NCBI RefSeq assembly: GCF_001545075.1
Contig: NZ_FCOB02000017.1
Span: 108,205-172,204, forward strand
Direction: 5' to 3'
From: Caballeronia ptereochthonis
GTDB taxonomy: Bacteria; Pseudomonadota; Gammaproteobacteria; Burkholderiales; Burkholderiaceae
DNA length: 64,000 nucleotides
Within the stretch, counting starts at the first letter, position 1. Each line of letters opens with the position of its first letter. The position numbers and the translations under genes were made by a program. The notes below the pieces were generated by a model, which was given only the letters and a program-made list of their open reading frames with translations, ran no database searches and had not been told where the DNA came from. Positions 17,648-26,718 of the stretch are shown in pieces.

Positions 17648-18637
17648 TCAGGCCGCCGCGCCGTGCGCCTGCCCGATCGCGTTTGCGAGCGCCGCCGCGC
17701 CCGCGCGCAACGCCGCGAGATTGCCCGGCTCGAAGGTCCAGTGCCCCGCCGCGTTCACGACGGCCAGTTCCGCGCCGGGCCAGCGCGCGGCGAGCTCCAG
17801 CGCCTGATCGGCCGGGCAGACCATGTCGAAGCGTCCGTGCACGATCCGGCAAGGCAGATGCGCGATGCGCGCGACGAGCGGCAGCAGCGGCGTCGGCGGC
17901 AGCTCGCTCGCCATGTAGTGACGTTCGAGCAGCGCCATCGAGATCGCCGCCGCGTTGGCTTCCCCGCTCGGGCGCTTCTCTTCTTCGGCGGGCTCGTTCT
18001 CCGGCTTGTTGACCACGGAGAGCGTCGTCTCGTACTGCGTCCACGCGCGCGCGAGCCGGGTGCCGGCCTCGTCGAAGCGCGCGAGCGGCGCCTCGGTCAT
18101 CTGCAGGATTTCCTGCGCGCTGGCCGGGCGCTTGCCGCAGGCCGCCTCGATCGCATCGAGAAACGCGCGGTGCGCCTCGGGAAACACGCGGCGCACGTCC
18201 CACAGAAACCAGTCGATGTCCTCGCGCCGCGCCAGAAAAACGCCGCGCAGCAGGAAGCCCAGACAGCGTTCCGGATGCGCGACGCCATAAGCAAGACTGA
18301 GCGTCGTGCCCCACGAGCCGCCGAAAAGCGCCCATTGCCCGATGTTCAACGCGGCGCGCAGCTTCTCCATGTCGCCGACGAGCGCGTCGACACCGTTGTG
18401 CGCAAGCAGACCGAAGGGCGTGGACTTGCCGCAGCCGCGCTGATCGAAGAACACGACGCGCCATTTGTCCTGCTCCAGCACCTCGGCCCATTTCACGTTC
18501 ATCGCGCCGCCGGGGCCGCCGTGCACGACGAGCATGACGGGCGCGTCGCGCGGACCCTGCGCGCGCCAGTAGATGGAATGTCCGTCGCCCACGTCGAGCA
18601 TGCCTTCGTCGAAGTCCTTCGGCGGTTGAGTTTCCAT
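17648..18637 (-). CDS. pip: Proline iminopeptidase (alpha/beta hydrolase, S33)
   Basis: This 329-residue enzyme removes N-terminal proline from peptides. It has the oxyanion HGGPGG, FFDQRGCGKSTP, the nucleophile elbow GGSWGTTLSLAYG, the acid in HGRFDMVCP and the base in AAGHW, all in the usual order with an alpha-helical cap between. I chose the ATG at 18637 because AAGGA lies about 10 bases upstream and the protein then begins METQPPKDFDEG; the frame remains open to 18703. It is likely cytoplasmic. It is divergent from plsC and convergent with the EAL gene, so it is probably transcribed alone. Confidence 0.93.
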   Translation of the reverse strand: METQPPKDFDEGMLDVGDGHSIYWRAQGPRDAPVMLVVHGGPGGAMNVKWAEVLEQDKWRVVFFDQRGCGKSTPFGLLAHNGVDALVGDMEKLRAALNIGQWALFGGSWGTTLSLAYGVAHPERCLGFLLRGVFLARREDIDWFLWDVRRVFPEAHRAFLDAIEAACGKRPASAQEILQMTEAPLARFDEAGTRLARAWTQYETTLSVVNKPENEPAEEEKRPSGEANAAAISMALLERHYMASELPPTPLLPLVARIAHLPCRIVHGRFDMVCPADQALELAARWPGAELAVVNAAGHWTFEPGNLAALRAGAAALANAIGQAHGAAA

Positions 18638-18800
18638 TGCGTCGATTCCTTGCTGGATGTGTTTTGTCGGGTCCATTGTTGCATCGGTTTCGTGGCGCCG
18701 CATGACGCGCGCCGCGCGACTCCGTTACGGCGCGTTTCACCCGATACGTTATGCTTGCGGCTTCCCGCGTTCGTCCCCCACCCGTCACACTACGAATCCG

Positions 18801-19514
18801 ATGCGCCGCACCCTCGTCAAGTGGCTCTTCGCTACCTATCTGCTCGGCAGCGGCATAGTGTGGTCGATCCTGATCCTGCCGCTCTTTCCCTTCGTCGGCC
18901 GCAACGGGCGCTACGGGCTCGCAAGGCTCTGGTGCCGCGCGATGGTCGCGATGATGCGGGTGATCACCGGCGTCACTTGCTCGATCGAAGGACTGGAGCA
19001 TCTGCCGGACGGCCCGTGCATCATCCTTGCGCGGCACGAGTCGACGTGGGAGACGCTTTCGTTCATGGCGCTCTTTCCGCGCCGCATCAGCTTCGTGTTC
19101 AAGCACGAGCTCATGAACATTCCGTTCTTCGGCTGGGTTTTGAAAGGGCTCGACATGGTGAGCCTCGATCGCGGCTCGATCCGCCAGGCGCATGCGGCGG
19201 TGACGCGCGAGTGCGCCGTGCGGCTGAAGAAAGGCGATTCGGTGGTGATCTTTCCGGAAGGCACGCGCGTCGCGCATGATGCGCCGCTCAAGCTGGCCTC
19301 GGGCGGCGTGCGCCTCGCCTGCGCGACGAAGGTGCCGGTCGTGCCCGTGGTGCACGACGCGGGCAAGGTCTGGCCCGCGAAGGGCTGGCCGGATCACGGC
19401 GGGCATATCCGCGTGATCGTCACGCCTTGTCTGCCGCTCGATTGCGAAATCCCGCAGGAACTGAACCGCCTCGCGCAGACGCAGATGGAGGAGGCGCTGG
19501 CCGAATTGCGCTGA
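18801..19514 (+). CDS. plsC: 1-acyl-sn-glycerol-3-phosphate acyltransferase
   Basis: PlsC acylates lysophosphatidic acid to phosphatidic acid at the inner membrane. The 237-residue protein has an N-terminal hydrophobic stretch (FATYLLGSGIVWSILILPLFPF) and the four acyltransferase blocks: ILARHESTWET (H79), SFVFKHELMNIPFFGW, VVIFPEGTRV and VPVVPVVHDAG. Motif I is H-x4-E (H79/E84) rather than the textbook H-x4-D; this variant is usual in beta-proteobacterial PlsC and not a sign of inactivation. It is convergent with a response regulator gene 7 bases downstream. Confidence 0.92.
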   Translation: MRRTLVKWLFATYLLGSGIVWSILILPLFPFVGRNGRYGLARLWCRAMVAMMRVITGVTCSIEGLEHLPDGPCIILARHESTWETLSFMALFPRRISFVFKHELMNIPFFGWVLKGLDMVSLDRGSIRQAHAAVTRECAVRLKKGDSVVIFPEGTRVAHDAPLKLASGGVRLACATKVPVVPVVHDAGKVWPAKGWPDHGGHIRVIVTPCLPLDCEIPQELNRLAQTQMEEALAELR

Positions 19515-19521
19515 AGCGCGA

Positions 19522-19890
19522 TCAGTACAACGGCCGCTTGTTCGCGGCGCACAGGCGGTTCACCGCGGAGACGAGTGTCTCCATGTCGACGGGCTTGCGC
19601 AGATAGCCGTCGTAGCTGACGAACGCCGGCGGATTCGGATGCCCCGAAATCATCAGGAAAGGAATGTGCGCGAGCGCCGCGTCGTTCTTCATCGTCTGGC
19701 AGAGCAGCGCGCCGCCCAGGCCCGGCATCATCCAGTCGGACACGACGATGTCCACCCGCTGCTCGCCGAGAATCGATAACGCTCCGTTGCCGTCGAACGC
19801 GCATAAGACGTTGCAATCCTCGCCTTGCATGCAGAGGGTCCAGGCTTCGATGGTGGCGGGGTCGTCGTCGACGAGCAGAACAGTCTTCAT
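19522..19890 (-). CDS. Single-domain response regulator
   Basis: This 122-residue protein is only a receiver domain: KTVLLVDDDPATIEAW gives the acidic pocket, VDIVVSDWMMPGLGG the phospho-accepting Asp (near residue 53), SGHPN a Ser in place of the usual switch Thr, and LRKPVD the Lys. No output domain and no histidine kinase are adjacent, so it may act as a CheY-like or phosphate-sink protein. The ATG at 19890 begins MKTVLL. Confidence 0.9.
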   Translation of the reverse strand: MKTVLLVDDDPATIEAWTLCMQGEDCNVLCAFDGNGALSILGEQRVDIVVSDWMMPGLGGALLCQTMKNDAALAHIPFLMISGHPNPPAFVSYDGYLRKPVDMETLVSAVNRLCAANKRPLY

Positions 19891-20093
19891 CTTGCGGACA
19901 TGGTCAGGTGCGGTGGTGCATGCGGCCAGGAAATCACGACAGGGTCGGCGGGCAACCTGCATGTGACCGCCGCCGCACGCGTTTGTTGCAGTCACGTCCT
20001 GCGGTCGCCGCCTTTCGTCATAGTATTTCTTTCCCGCGAAATCTGCGCGGTAAATGATGCTGCAGCAACTTGCGCGCCGCGCACCCCAACCGG

Positions 20094-21032
20094 TCATTTG
20101 CTCCCCGCGCGCGACCGCCCGGCTTCGCGCAGCGCATCGACGAGCGTTTCCTCGACCGGCGTGCGCGCGGCATCGTTGCGGCGGATCAGGCCGATGGGCT
20201 CGTCGGTGCCGGCGAAGGGCATCGGCAGCGCGGCCAGGAGTCCGAGCGCGATGTCCTGCTCCACCGCCCCCGCGGGCACGAACCACACGGCGTCGTTGTT
20301 CATCGCGAGCGAGCGCCCGAGCGACACCGACAGGGTTTCCACGAGCGCCGTCAGGGCATGCGCGCCGAACGCGGTCAGCACGCTTTCAGCCGACTGACGG
20401 ATCAGCGTGCCGAACGGCGGCACGACGATCGCGAAGCGTGCGAGCAACGCGGGCGTGAGCGGCGTCTCCAGCGTGAGCGGATGCTCGCGCCGCACCACCA
20501 CCGCGAGCGGCTCGCGATAGATCTGCTCGAAGGACAGCGCGTGCATCGCCTCGGGCTCGGACAGGCGCCCGACGACGAGATCCACGTCGCCCGCCTTCAG
20601 GCGCTCGAGCAGGAGCGCGTTGGAATCCGTCCAGACGGACAGCGACACGGCCGGCCACTGCTGCCGGAACGACGTCAGCGCGGGCGACAGGAGCACCGGC
20701 GCGACCGTCGGCAGGATGCCGATCGAAATGGACCCTGGCACGTCGCCGCGCTCGCGCAGGAGCATGTCGACGCCCTCGCGCAACGACGCGACGCACGCAC
20801 TCGCATGCGGCGCGAAGAGCCGGCCTTCGCGCGTCGGAACCGCGCCGCGCCGGCCGCGCTCGAACAGCCGCACGCCTAAAATGGATTCGAGTTCGCCGAT
20901 CGTCTTCGATACCGCCGGCTGGGTGATCGACAAGCTGTCGGCGGCGCGCTGCACGCTGCCGAGCTGCGTGACGGCCAGAAAACACTGCAGATGCCGGAAC
21001 TTGACGCGGGTGTTGGTAAAGTCGGTATCCAT
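20094..21032 (-). CDS. pcaQ: LysR-type activator of protocatechuate genes
   Basis: This 312-residue LysR protein has a strong N-terminal helix-turn-helix (residues 10-68: VKFRHLQCFLAVTQLGSVQRAADSL, TQPAVSKTIGELESILGV) and an effector domain typical of PcaQ (SISIGILPTVAPVLLSPAL, DLVVGRLSEPEAMHALSFEQIYREPLAVVVRREHPL). PcaQ activates pca genes in response to beta-carboxy-muconate intermediates. It is divergent from pcaH across 115 bases that hold a candidate LysR site. Confidence 0.9.
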   Translation of the reverse strand: MDTDFTNTRVKFRHLQCFLAVTQLGSVQRAADSLSITQPAVSKTIGELESILGVRLFERGRRGAVPTREGRLFAPHASACVASLREGVDMLLRERGDVPGSISIGILPTVAPVLLSPALTSFRQQWPAVSLSVWTDSNALLLERLKAGDVDLVVGRLSEPEAMHALSFEQIYREPLAVVVRREHPLTLETPLTPALLARFAIVVPPFGTLIRQSAESVLTAFGAHALTALVETLSVSLGRSLAMNNDAVWFVPAGAVEQDIALGLLAALPMPFAGTDEPIGLIRRNDAARTPVEETLVDALREAGRSRAGSK

Positions 21033-21072
21033 GACGATCCGTTATGCAAGATGGCACGAAACATCATTTTCC

Positions 21073-21091
21073 ATAACTTGCGTCGTTCTAT
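21073..21091. promoter_or_regulatory. Candidate PcaQ-binding site
   Basis: ATAAC (21073-21077) and GTTCTAT (21085-21091) form an imperfect inverted repeat resembling the ATAAC/GTTAT arms described for PcaQ in rhizobia. It lies 57 bases before pcaH and 40 bases before pcaQ. Confidence 0.5.
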
Positions 21092-21147
21092 AAAGTAGCC
21101 GTCAGAAACATCCTATTCAACTTCCACAAAAACAGGAGACAGTCGAC

Positions 21148-21849
21148 ATGACCTCCCCTATCCTCACGCCGCGCGATTGGGAATCCCATCCGCCGTATCT
21201 GTCGCCGGGCTACAAGTCGTCGATCCTGCGCAGCCCTGGCCTGCCGCTCGTTCCGCTGAAGGAAAATCTGCGCAACCGCCGCGTTCCGGTCTACGGCGCC
21301 GAGGATCTGGGCACGCTCGACAACGACCTCACCCGCAACGCCGCCAAGAACGGCGAGCCGCTCGGCGAGCGCATCATCGTGACGGGCCGCGTGCTCGACG
21401 AAGGCGGCCGCCCGGTGCGCAACACGCTCGTGGAAGTGTGGCAGGCGAACGCCGCGGGCCGCTACGTCCACAAGGCCGACCAGCACGACGCGCCGCTCGA
21501 CCCGAACTTCCTCGGCGCGGGCCGCTGCCTCACCGACGACGAAGGCCGCTACCGCTTCATGACGATCAAGCCGGGCGCCTACCCGTGGGGCAATCACACG
21601 AACGCCTGGCGTCCGAACCACATCCACTTCTCGCTCTTCGGCGAATATTTCGGCTCGCGCCTCGTCACGCAGATGTACTTCCCGGGCGATCCGCTGCTGG
21701 AACTCGATCCGATCTTCCAGGGCATTCCCGAGCATGCGCGCAACCGTCTCGTGTCGCGCTTCTCGATCGATACGACGCAGGAAGGCTACGCGCTCGGCTA
21801 CGAATTCGACATCGTGCTGCGCGGCCCGGACCAAACGCCGACGGAGTGA
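21148..21849 (+). CDS. pcaH: Protocatechuate 3,4-dioxygenase beta subunit
   Basis: This is the catalytic subunit of the intradiol dioxygenase that opens protocatechuate to 3-carboxy-cis,cis-muconate using Fe(III). The 233-residue protein has the expected iron ligands Y106, Y145, H158 and H160 in GRYVHKADQHDAP and AYPWGNHTNAWRPNHIHFS, offset by two from the classic numbering. AACAGGAGA precedes the ATG. It overlaps no neighbour and is followed by pcaG after 5 bases, so the pair is co-translated. Expression is probably driven by PcaQ. Confidence 0.98.
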   Translation: MTSPILTPRDWESHPPYLSPGYKSSILRSPGLPLVPLKENLRNRRVPVYGAEDLGTLDNDLTRNAAKNGEPLGERIIVTGRVLDEGGRPVRNTLVEVWQANAAGRYVHKADQHDAPLDPNFLGAGRCLTDDEGRYRFMTIKPGAYPWGNHTNAWRPNHIHFSLFGEYFGSRLVTQMYFPGDPLLELDPIFQGIPEHARNRLVSRFSIDTTQEGYALGYEFDIVLRGPDQTPTE

Positions 21850-21854
21850 ACGAC

Positions 21855-22463
21855 ATGACCACGCTGAAACAGACCCCTTCGCAGACCGTCGGACCGTACT
21901 TCGCCTACGGCCTGGTTCCCGAGCAGTACAACTTCGACCTGAAGAGCCTCTTCACCGCATCGGCGGCGGACCGTGAGGTGCCGGGCGAGCACATCGCCAT
22001 CGTCGGCAACGTGTACGACGCCGAAGGCAAGCCCGTCAACGACGCGCTGATCGAAGTCGCCCAGGCCGATGCAAACGGCCGCTATGTGCAGAACGTGCAG
22101 GAAGCGCGCGAATCGGGCTTTCGCGGCTTCGCCCGCGTGGGCACGGGCACGGATCCGAAGCTGCGCTTCATCGTCGATACGGTGAAGCCGGGCAAGACCG
22201 CCGACGACTCCGCGCCGCATCTCGACGTCATCGTGCTGATGCGCGGCATGCTGCTGCACGCCTACACGCGCATCTACTTCGAGGACGAAACCGAAGCCAA
22301 CGCGAAGGACACCGTGCTGCAGAGCGTGCCGGCCGAGCGCCGTCATACGCTGATCGCCACGCGCGAGGCGGGCGGCTCGGCCAAGCCGGGCTCGTCGGGG
22401 ACGATCTATCGCTTCGACATCCATCTGCGCGGCGCGAACGAGACCGTTTTCTTCGACCTGTAA
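21855..22463 (+). CDS. pcaG: Protocatechuate 3,4-dioxygenase alpha subunit
   Basis: This 202-residue partner of PcaH starts with the family pattern MTTLKQTPSQTVGPYFAYGL, which reaches into the active site of the beta subunit. It shares the beta-sandwich fold (IAIVGNVYDAEGKPVNDALIEVAQADANGRYVQ) and ends SGTIYRFDIHLRGANETVFFDL. As in the family, it lacks the full iron ligand set. pcaB, pcaC, pcaD and later steps are not in the window. Confidence 0.98.
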   Translation: MTTLKQTPSQTVGPYFAYGLVPEQYNFDLKSLFTASAADREVPGEHIAIVGNVYDAEGKPVNDALIEVAQADANGRYVQNVQEARESGFRGFARVGTGTDPKLRFIVDTVKPGKTADDSAPHLDVIVLMRGMLLHAYTRIYFEDETEANAKDTVLQSVPAERRHTLIATREAGGSAKPGSSGTIYRFDIHLRGANETVFFDL

Positions 22464-22552
22464 AAGTTCTCGCAGCAGTTGTTTGAAACGAGGGCGTCCG
22501 GCACTGCGCTATAGTGTCGGACGCCTTTCGTTCTTTTCTCCGCTTTACGCTC

Positions 22553-22858
22553 ATGTCCGACGCTCCTACGCCCAGTCCGCTCTACGCCAAGCTCCTCGGT
22601 GAAACCGCCCAGATCGGCTGGTCCGAACTGGAGCGCTTCTTCGCGAAGGGCGTGCTCATCTGGGTCAAGGGCGATCTGGATCTCGTGAGCGTCGCGGAAG
22701 CGGTCGCCAGCGACGACACGCAGCAGGTCGCGCAATGGCTTTCCGCCGGTTTGATCGAGCGCATGCAGGCCGGGACCGCCGCCGATCTCGCCGCGCGCGA
22801 TCCGGAACTGTGGGCGGTCGTGCTGTCGCCGTGGGTGTGCGTGCAGGAGCGCGGCTGA
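22553..22858 (+). CDS. DUF2288 family protein
   Basis: This 101-residue soluble protein follows the DUF2288 pattern: LLGETAQIGWSELERFFAKG, VLIWVKGDLDLVSVAEAVASDD, VAQWLSAGLIER and WAVVLSPWVCVQER. I chose the ATG at 22553 (MSDAPTPSPLYAK) over one 13 codons upstream because the family begins near here. Function is unknown. It follows pcaG by 89 bases but need not be functionally tied to it. Confidence 0.85.
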   Translation: MSDAPTPSPLYAKLLGETAQIGWSELERFFAKGVLIWVKGDLDLVSVAEAVASDDTQQVAQWLSAGLIERMQAGTAADLAARDPELWAVVLSPWVCVQERG

Positions 22859-22912
22859 TTCCGCTCTGACGTCGCCAAGAGGGCGCATCTCCGATGCTCC
22901 CTCGCAAAAGCA

Positions 22913-23995
22913 TCAGTCCCGCACCCAATCCACCCACAGCACGACGAGAATCGTCATCAGCGCCGGGCCGATGAAGAGCCCGATGAGCCCGAACGTCTCC
23001 GCGCCGCCCAAGATCCCGAACAGCACGAGCAGGAACGGCAGACGCGCCGAGCCGCCGATCAGCACCGGCCGCACGAAGTGCTCCGCCACGAACACCACGA
23101 TCAACCCGAACACGGCGACGCCGGCCGCCGCGATCATCGATCCCTGCGCCAGCAGCCATAGCGCCGAGCCGAGAAAAACGATCGGCGCGCAGAACGGCAG
23201 CATTGCCGCGACCGCCGTCAGCATGCCGAGCAAGGTCGCGTGCGGCACGCCGGTCGCCACGTAGGCGATCCCGAGCAGCGCGCCCTCGCCCAATCCCACG
23301 ACGACGAGCCCGACCACCGTGCTGCGCACCGATTCGGCCATGCGCCGCACGAGCGCCGCGCCGTCCGGGCCGAACGCGCGGCGCGAGCCCGCAAGCAGTT
23401 GCTCGCCGAGCCTCGAGCCCGCCTGGAACACGAAGAAGAGCGTCATCAGCATGAAGCCGAAGACGACGAAGCCATGCACGACGCGCCCGCCGAAATGACG
23501 CGTCATCTCGACGACCGTCGCGCTGTGCAGGTTCTTCACCGCGGGCGAGGATTCGAGCGGCGTCGCCAGATTCTCCTGCCACCAGCGCGCGACCTGCTGT
23601 GAACCCATCGGCAAATGCTCGATGAAGGAAGGCGCCGGGATGCCGGTGCGCAATACGTCGTGAAACCAGCGGAGCATGTCGTGCGCCTCGGCGACCGTCT
23701 GCGCCGCGACGATGAAGAACGGCACCACGAAAAGCAGGCCGACCGCCGCGGTCAGGAAGACTGCCAGCGCGAGGCGGCTGCGCTTGAAAATCGGCCGCCG
23801 CTCGAGCCAGCCCAACGCGGGCCACAGCGCGATCGCGATCACGCTCGCCCATACGACCGCCGGAATGAAAGTGCGCGCCGTGTACAGCGCGACCAGCACG
23901 AGCACCGCATAGAGCGCCGCCGAGGCCGTGCGCTGCATCTTGCGCGGGCGCTCGGACGAGTCCGGTGTCATGTCATTGCGCGGATGGGTCTGCAT
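22913..23995 (-). CDS. AI-2E family transporter (PerM/TqsA type)
   Basis: This is a 360-residue polytopic membrane protein with about eight helices. It shows the family signatures ASAALYAVLVLVALYTARTFIPAVVWA near the start, a long extracytoplasmic region (about 95-180), and near the C-terminus GLGEGALLGIAYVATGVPHATLLGMLTA, AEHFVRPVLIGGSARLPFLLVLFGILGG and GLIGLFIGPALM. Members move autoinducer-2, ions or unknown solutes, and the name should not be read as proof of quorum-signal transport. The start is taken at the ATG of MQTHPRNDM; a second ATG lies eight codons on. It is divergent from the OmpA-like lipoprotein. Confidence 0.88.
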   Translation of the reverse strand: MQTHPRNDMTPDSSERPRKMQRTASAALYAVLVLVALYTARTFIPAVVWASVIAIALWPALGWLERRPIFKRSRLALAVFLTAAVGLLFVVPFFIVAAQTVAEAHDMLRWFHDVLRTGIPAPSFIEHLPMGSQQVARWWQENLATPLESSPAVKNLHSATVVEMTRHFGGRVVHGFVVFGFMLMTLFFVFQAGSRLGEQLLAGSRRAFGPDGAALVRRMAESVRSTVVGLVVVGLGEGALLGIAYVATGVPHATLLGMLTAVAAMLPFCAPIVFLGSALWLLAQGSMIAAAGVAVFGLIVVFVAEHFVRPVLIGGSARLPFLLVLFGILGGAETFGLIGLFIGPALMTILVVLWVDWVRD

Positions 23996-24183
23996 GGGTG
24001 CACGAGCCTCGTGGTGGTGGAATTGCATCGATCCGAAAACGGAGAACCGGGAAACGTTCGTCTGCATTGTAATCACGCACGAATCATTCCACTTCACGAA
24101 CGCTGTCCATGCAATGTTCTTTACAAAGAGACGATTCGTGCTCCCTATAATCAAGGCTCGGCATCGACGCAGGGAATCTTGCA

Positions 24184-24711
24184 ATGGCGGGAAAGGCTTG
24201 GCAGACGACAGTCGCGGCGTGCATGACGCTCGCGCTGCTCGCTGGATGTTCGACGGGTCTCGACCGGTCGAAGGAAGATCAGTTGAACGCGCAATACGGC
24301 ATCGTCATGTTGCCGGTCAGGGGCGGCGTGGAGATCCGGCTGCCCGAGGCGCCGATCTTCGATACGGACGAGTCTGTCATCCGCGAAGGCCAGTCGTCGA
24401 CGCTCGACCGCGTGGCCCAGGTGTTGAAGCGCAGCATGCGGCCCATTCTGATCGAAGGCCATACCGACAACGAAGGCTCGCTCGGCTATAACCGCAAGCT
24501 GTCGGAGGCGCGCGCCGAAGCCGTCGCGCAAGCGCTGATCGCGCGCGGCGTGCCGGCCGAGCGCATCACGACCAAGGGCATGGGCTGGCTGCGTCCGATC
24601 GCCAGCAACGACACGGCGCAAGGCCGCTCGTTGAACCGGCGCGTGGAGATACTGGTGCGCACCGAGAGCGAAAACACGCTGCTCGGCACGCCCCCGAAGT
24701 CCAAGCGTTAA
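24184..24711 (+). CDS. OmpA-family outer-membrane lipoprotein
   Basis: This 175-residue protein has a signal peptide ending in a lipobox, LALLAGC (Cys22), so it is probably lipidated. After a short linker comes an OmpA-like domain (about 55-165) with the peptidoglycan-binding pattern ILIEGHTDNEGSLGYNRKLSEARAEAV and NRRVEI. Such lipoproteins tie the outer membrane to the cell wall. Its TAA shares 3 bases with the stop of convergent mccA. Confidence 0.9.
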   Translation: MAGKAWQTTVAACMTLALLAGCSTGLDRSKEDQLNAQYGIVMLPVRGGVEIRLPEAPIFDTDESVIREGQSSTLDRVAQVLKRSMRPILIEGHTDNEGSLGYNRKLSEARAEAVAQALIARGVPAERITTKGMGWLRPIASNDTAQGRSLNRRVEILVRTESENTLLGTPPKSKR

Positions 24712-26705
24712 GCTGCCTGCTCGGTTTCCAGCACGAGGAGCTGGGAGCCGTCGGCGACCTGATCGCCCACCGCGAAGAGGATCTCGCCGATCCTGCCCGT
24801 GGCGGGGGCGAGGATCGTGTGCTCCATCTTCATCGCCTCCATCACCATCAGCGGCGCGCCCTTCGTAACCGTGGCGCCCGTCTCGACGAGCACCGCGATC
24901 ACCTTGCCGGGCATCGGCGCGGTGAGACGTCCCTCGTGCTCGGCGTCGCCCGCGTGGGCCATCAGGTTCTGCCATTCGAACTGGAATGCCGCGCCTTCGT
25001 GGAAGACGTGGAAGACGTCGCCGTCGGTGAAGACGTGGCCCTTGATGAGCGCATCGTCGAGCTGCACGGCGAACGACGTCTCGCCGCTGTGCGACCAGTC
25101 GAAGCGCGCGCTTTCGCCATCGAGCCGCAGGCGCTTCTCACGGTCTTTCGTGAACACGACCTTCAGCGCTTCGTCCGCGTCCAGCGCGCGCCAGTTCAGA
25201 TCCTGGCTGTAGCCGCCCGCCATGCGCCAGTGCGACAGCGCATCCCACGGCGAGCGGCCATGCGCCTCGCCGCCCTCGCGCGTGAGCAGCGCCGCGCAGG
25301 CGAGCGCGAGCGCCTTCCTGCGCGATACGCCCGACGACGCGAACAATGCATCGTGATGACGTTCGATCAGGCCCGTGTCGAGATCGCCCGCACTGAACGG
25401 CTCGCTCTTCACGATGCGCTGCAGGAACTCGACGTTCGTCGAGAGCCCGACGATCTCGCATTCGGCGAGCGCGCGCGCCATGCGGGCGAGCGCATCTCGC
25501 CGGTCGCGGCCATGCACGATCAGCTTCGCGATCATCGGATCGTAGAATGGCGTGATCGCATCGCCCTGGCGCACGCCGCTGTCGACGCGCACGTCGCCGT
25601 CGATCGAGAACTCCACCGCGTGCGGCATGCGCACGTGCTTGAGCGTCCCCGTCGACGGCAGGAAGCCCCGCGACGGATTTTCCGCATAGATGCGCGCTTC
25701 GATCGCGTGGCCGTTCACCTTCAGCTCGTCCTGCTTCAAAGGCAAGGGCTCGCCCGACGCCACGCGCAATTGCCATTCGACGAGATCGAGGCCCGTGACC
25801 ATCTCCGTCACCGGATGCTCGACCTGAAGGCGCGTGTTCATCTCCATGAAGTAGAACTGGCCGTCCTGCGTCATGATGAACTCGACCGTGCCTGCGCCCA
25901 CGTAATTCACCGCGCGCGCCGCGGCCACGGCGGCCTCGCCCATCGCGCGGCGGGTTTCGTCGGTCAGGCCCGGTGCGGGCGCCTCCTCGAGCACCTTCTG
26001 ATGGCGGCGCTGCACGGAACAGTCGCGGTCGAACATATAGACCGCGTTACCGTGCCTGTCCGCGAACACCTGCACCTCGACGTGACGCGGACGCAGCAGG
26101 TATTTCTCGATCAGCACGCGATCGTTGCCGAAGCTCGACGCCGCCTCGCGCTTGCACGATGCGAGCGCCTGCGCGAAGTCCTCGCTCTTCTCGACGACGC
26201 GCATGCCCTTGCCGCCGCCGCCCGCACTCGCCTTGAGCAGCACCGGATAGCCGATGCGGTCCGCTTCACGCTGCAGCAGTTGCGGATCCTGATCGTCGCC
26301 GTGATACCCCGGCACGAGCGGCACCGACGCGGATTGCATCAGCGCCTTCGCGGCGGCTTTTGAGCCCATCGCGCTGATCGCCTCGACGGGCGGCCCGATG
26401 AAGACGAGCCCCGCCTTCTCGCACGCGTTGGCGAACGCCTCGTTCTCCGACAGGAAGCCGTAGCCCGGATGAATCGCCTGCGCGCCGGTCTTCTGCGCCG
26501 CTTCGACGATGCGCTCGATGCGCAGATAACTCTCGGACGCCGCCGAACCGCCGACGTGCACCGCCTCGTCGCACACATCGACGTGCTTGGCCTTCGCATC
26601 GGCGTCCGAATACACGGCGACGCTGCCGACGTTCAGGCGCTTCGCGGTCGCCGCCACACGGCAGGCGATCTCGCCGCGGTTCGCAATCAAAATCTTGTTG
26701 AACAT
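24708..26705 (-). CDS. mccA: Methylcrotonyl-CoA carboxylase biotin-containing alpha subunit
   Basis: This subunit carboxylates biotin with ATP and bicarbonate and carries it to the beta subunit, which makes 3-methylglutaconyl-CoA in leucine breakdown. The 665-residue protein has biotin carboxylase (1-445: ILIANRGEIACRV, ASAGGGGKGMRVV, EMNTRLQVEHPVTE), a linker domain, and a C-terminal biotinyl domain with the lysine in MEAMKMEH. It is the last gene of ivd-mccB-mccA and follows mccB by 13 bases. The name (also liuD) depends on the operon context, since sequence alone resembles other acyl-CoA carboxylases. Confidence 0.93.
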   Translation of the reverse strand: MFNKILIANRGEIACRVAATAKRLNVGSVAVYSDADAKAKHVDVCDEAVHVGGSAASESYLRIERIVEAAQKTGAQAIHPGYGFLSENEAFANACEKAGLVFIGPPVEAISAMGSKAAAKALMQSASVPLVPGYHGDDQDPQLLQREADRIGYPVLLKASAGGGGKGMRVVEKSEDFAQALASCKREAASSFGNDRVLIEKYLLRPRHVEVQVFADRHGNAVYMFDRDCSVQRRHQKVLEEAPAPGLTDETRRAMGEAAVAAARAVNYVGAGTVEFIMTQDGQFYFMEMNTRLQVEHPVTEMVTGLDLVEWQLRVASGEPLPLKQDELKVNGHAIEARIYAENPSRGFLPSTGTLKHVRMPHAVEFSIDGDVRVDSGVRQGDAITPFYDPMIAKLIVHGRDRRDALARMARALAECEIVGLSTNVEFLQRIVKSEPFSAGDLDTGLIERHHDALFASSGVSRRKALALACAALLTREGGEAHGRSPWDALSHWRMAGGYSQDLNWRALDADEALKVVFTKDREKRLRLDGESARFDWSHSGETSFAVQLDDALIKGHVFTDGDVFHVFHEGAAFQFEWQNLMAHAGDAEHEGRLTAPMPGKVIAVLVETGATVTKGAPLMVMEAMKMEHTILAPATGRIGEILFAVGDQVADGSQLLVLETEQAA

Positions 26706-26718
26706 GGCTTCCCCGTGA

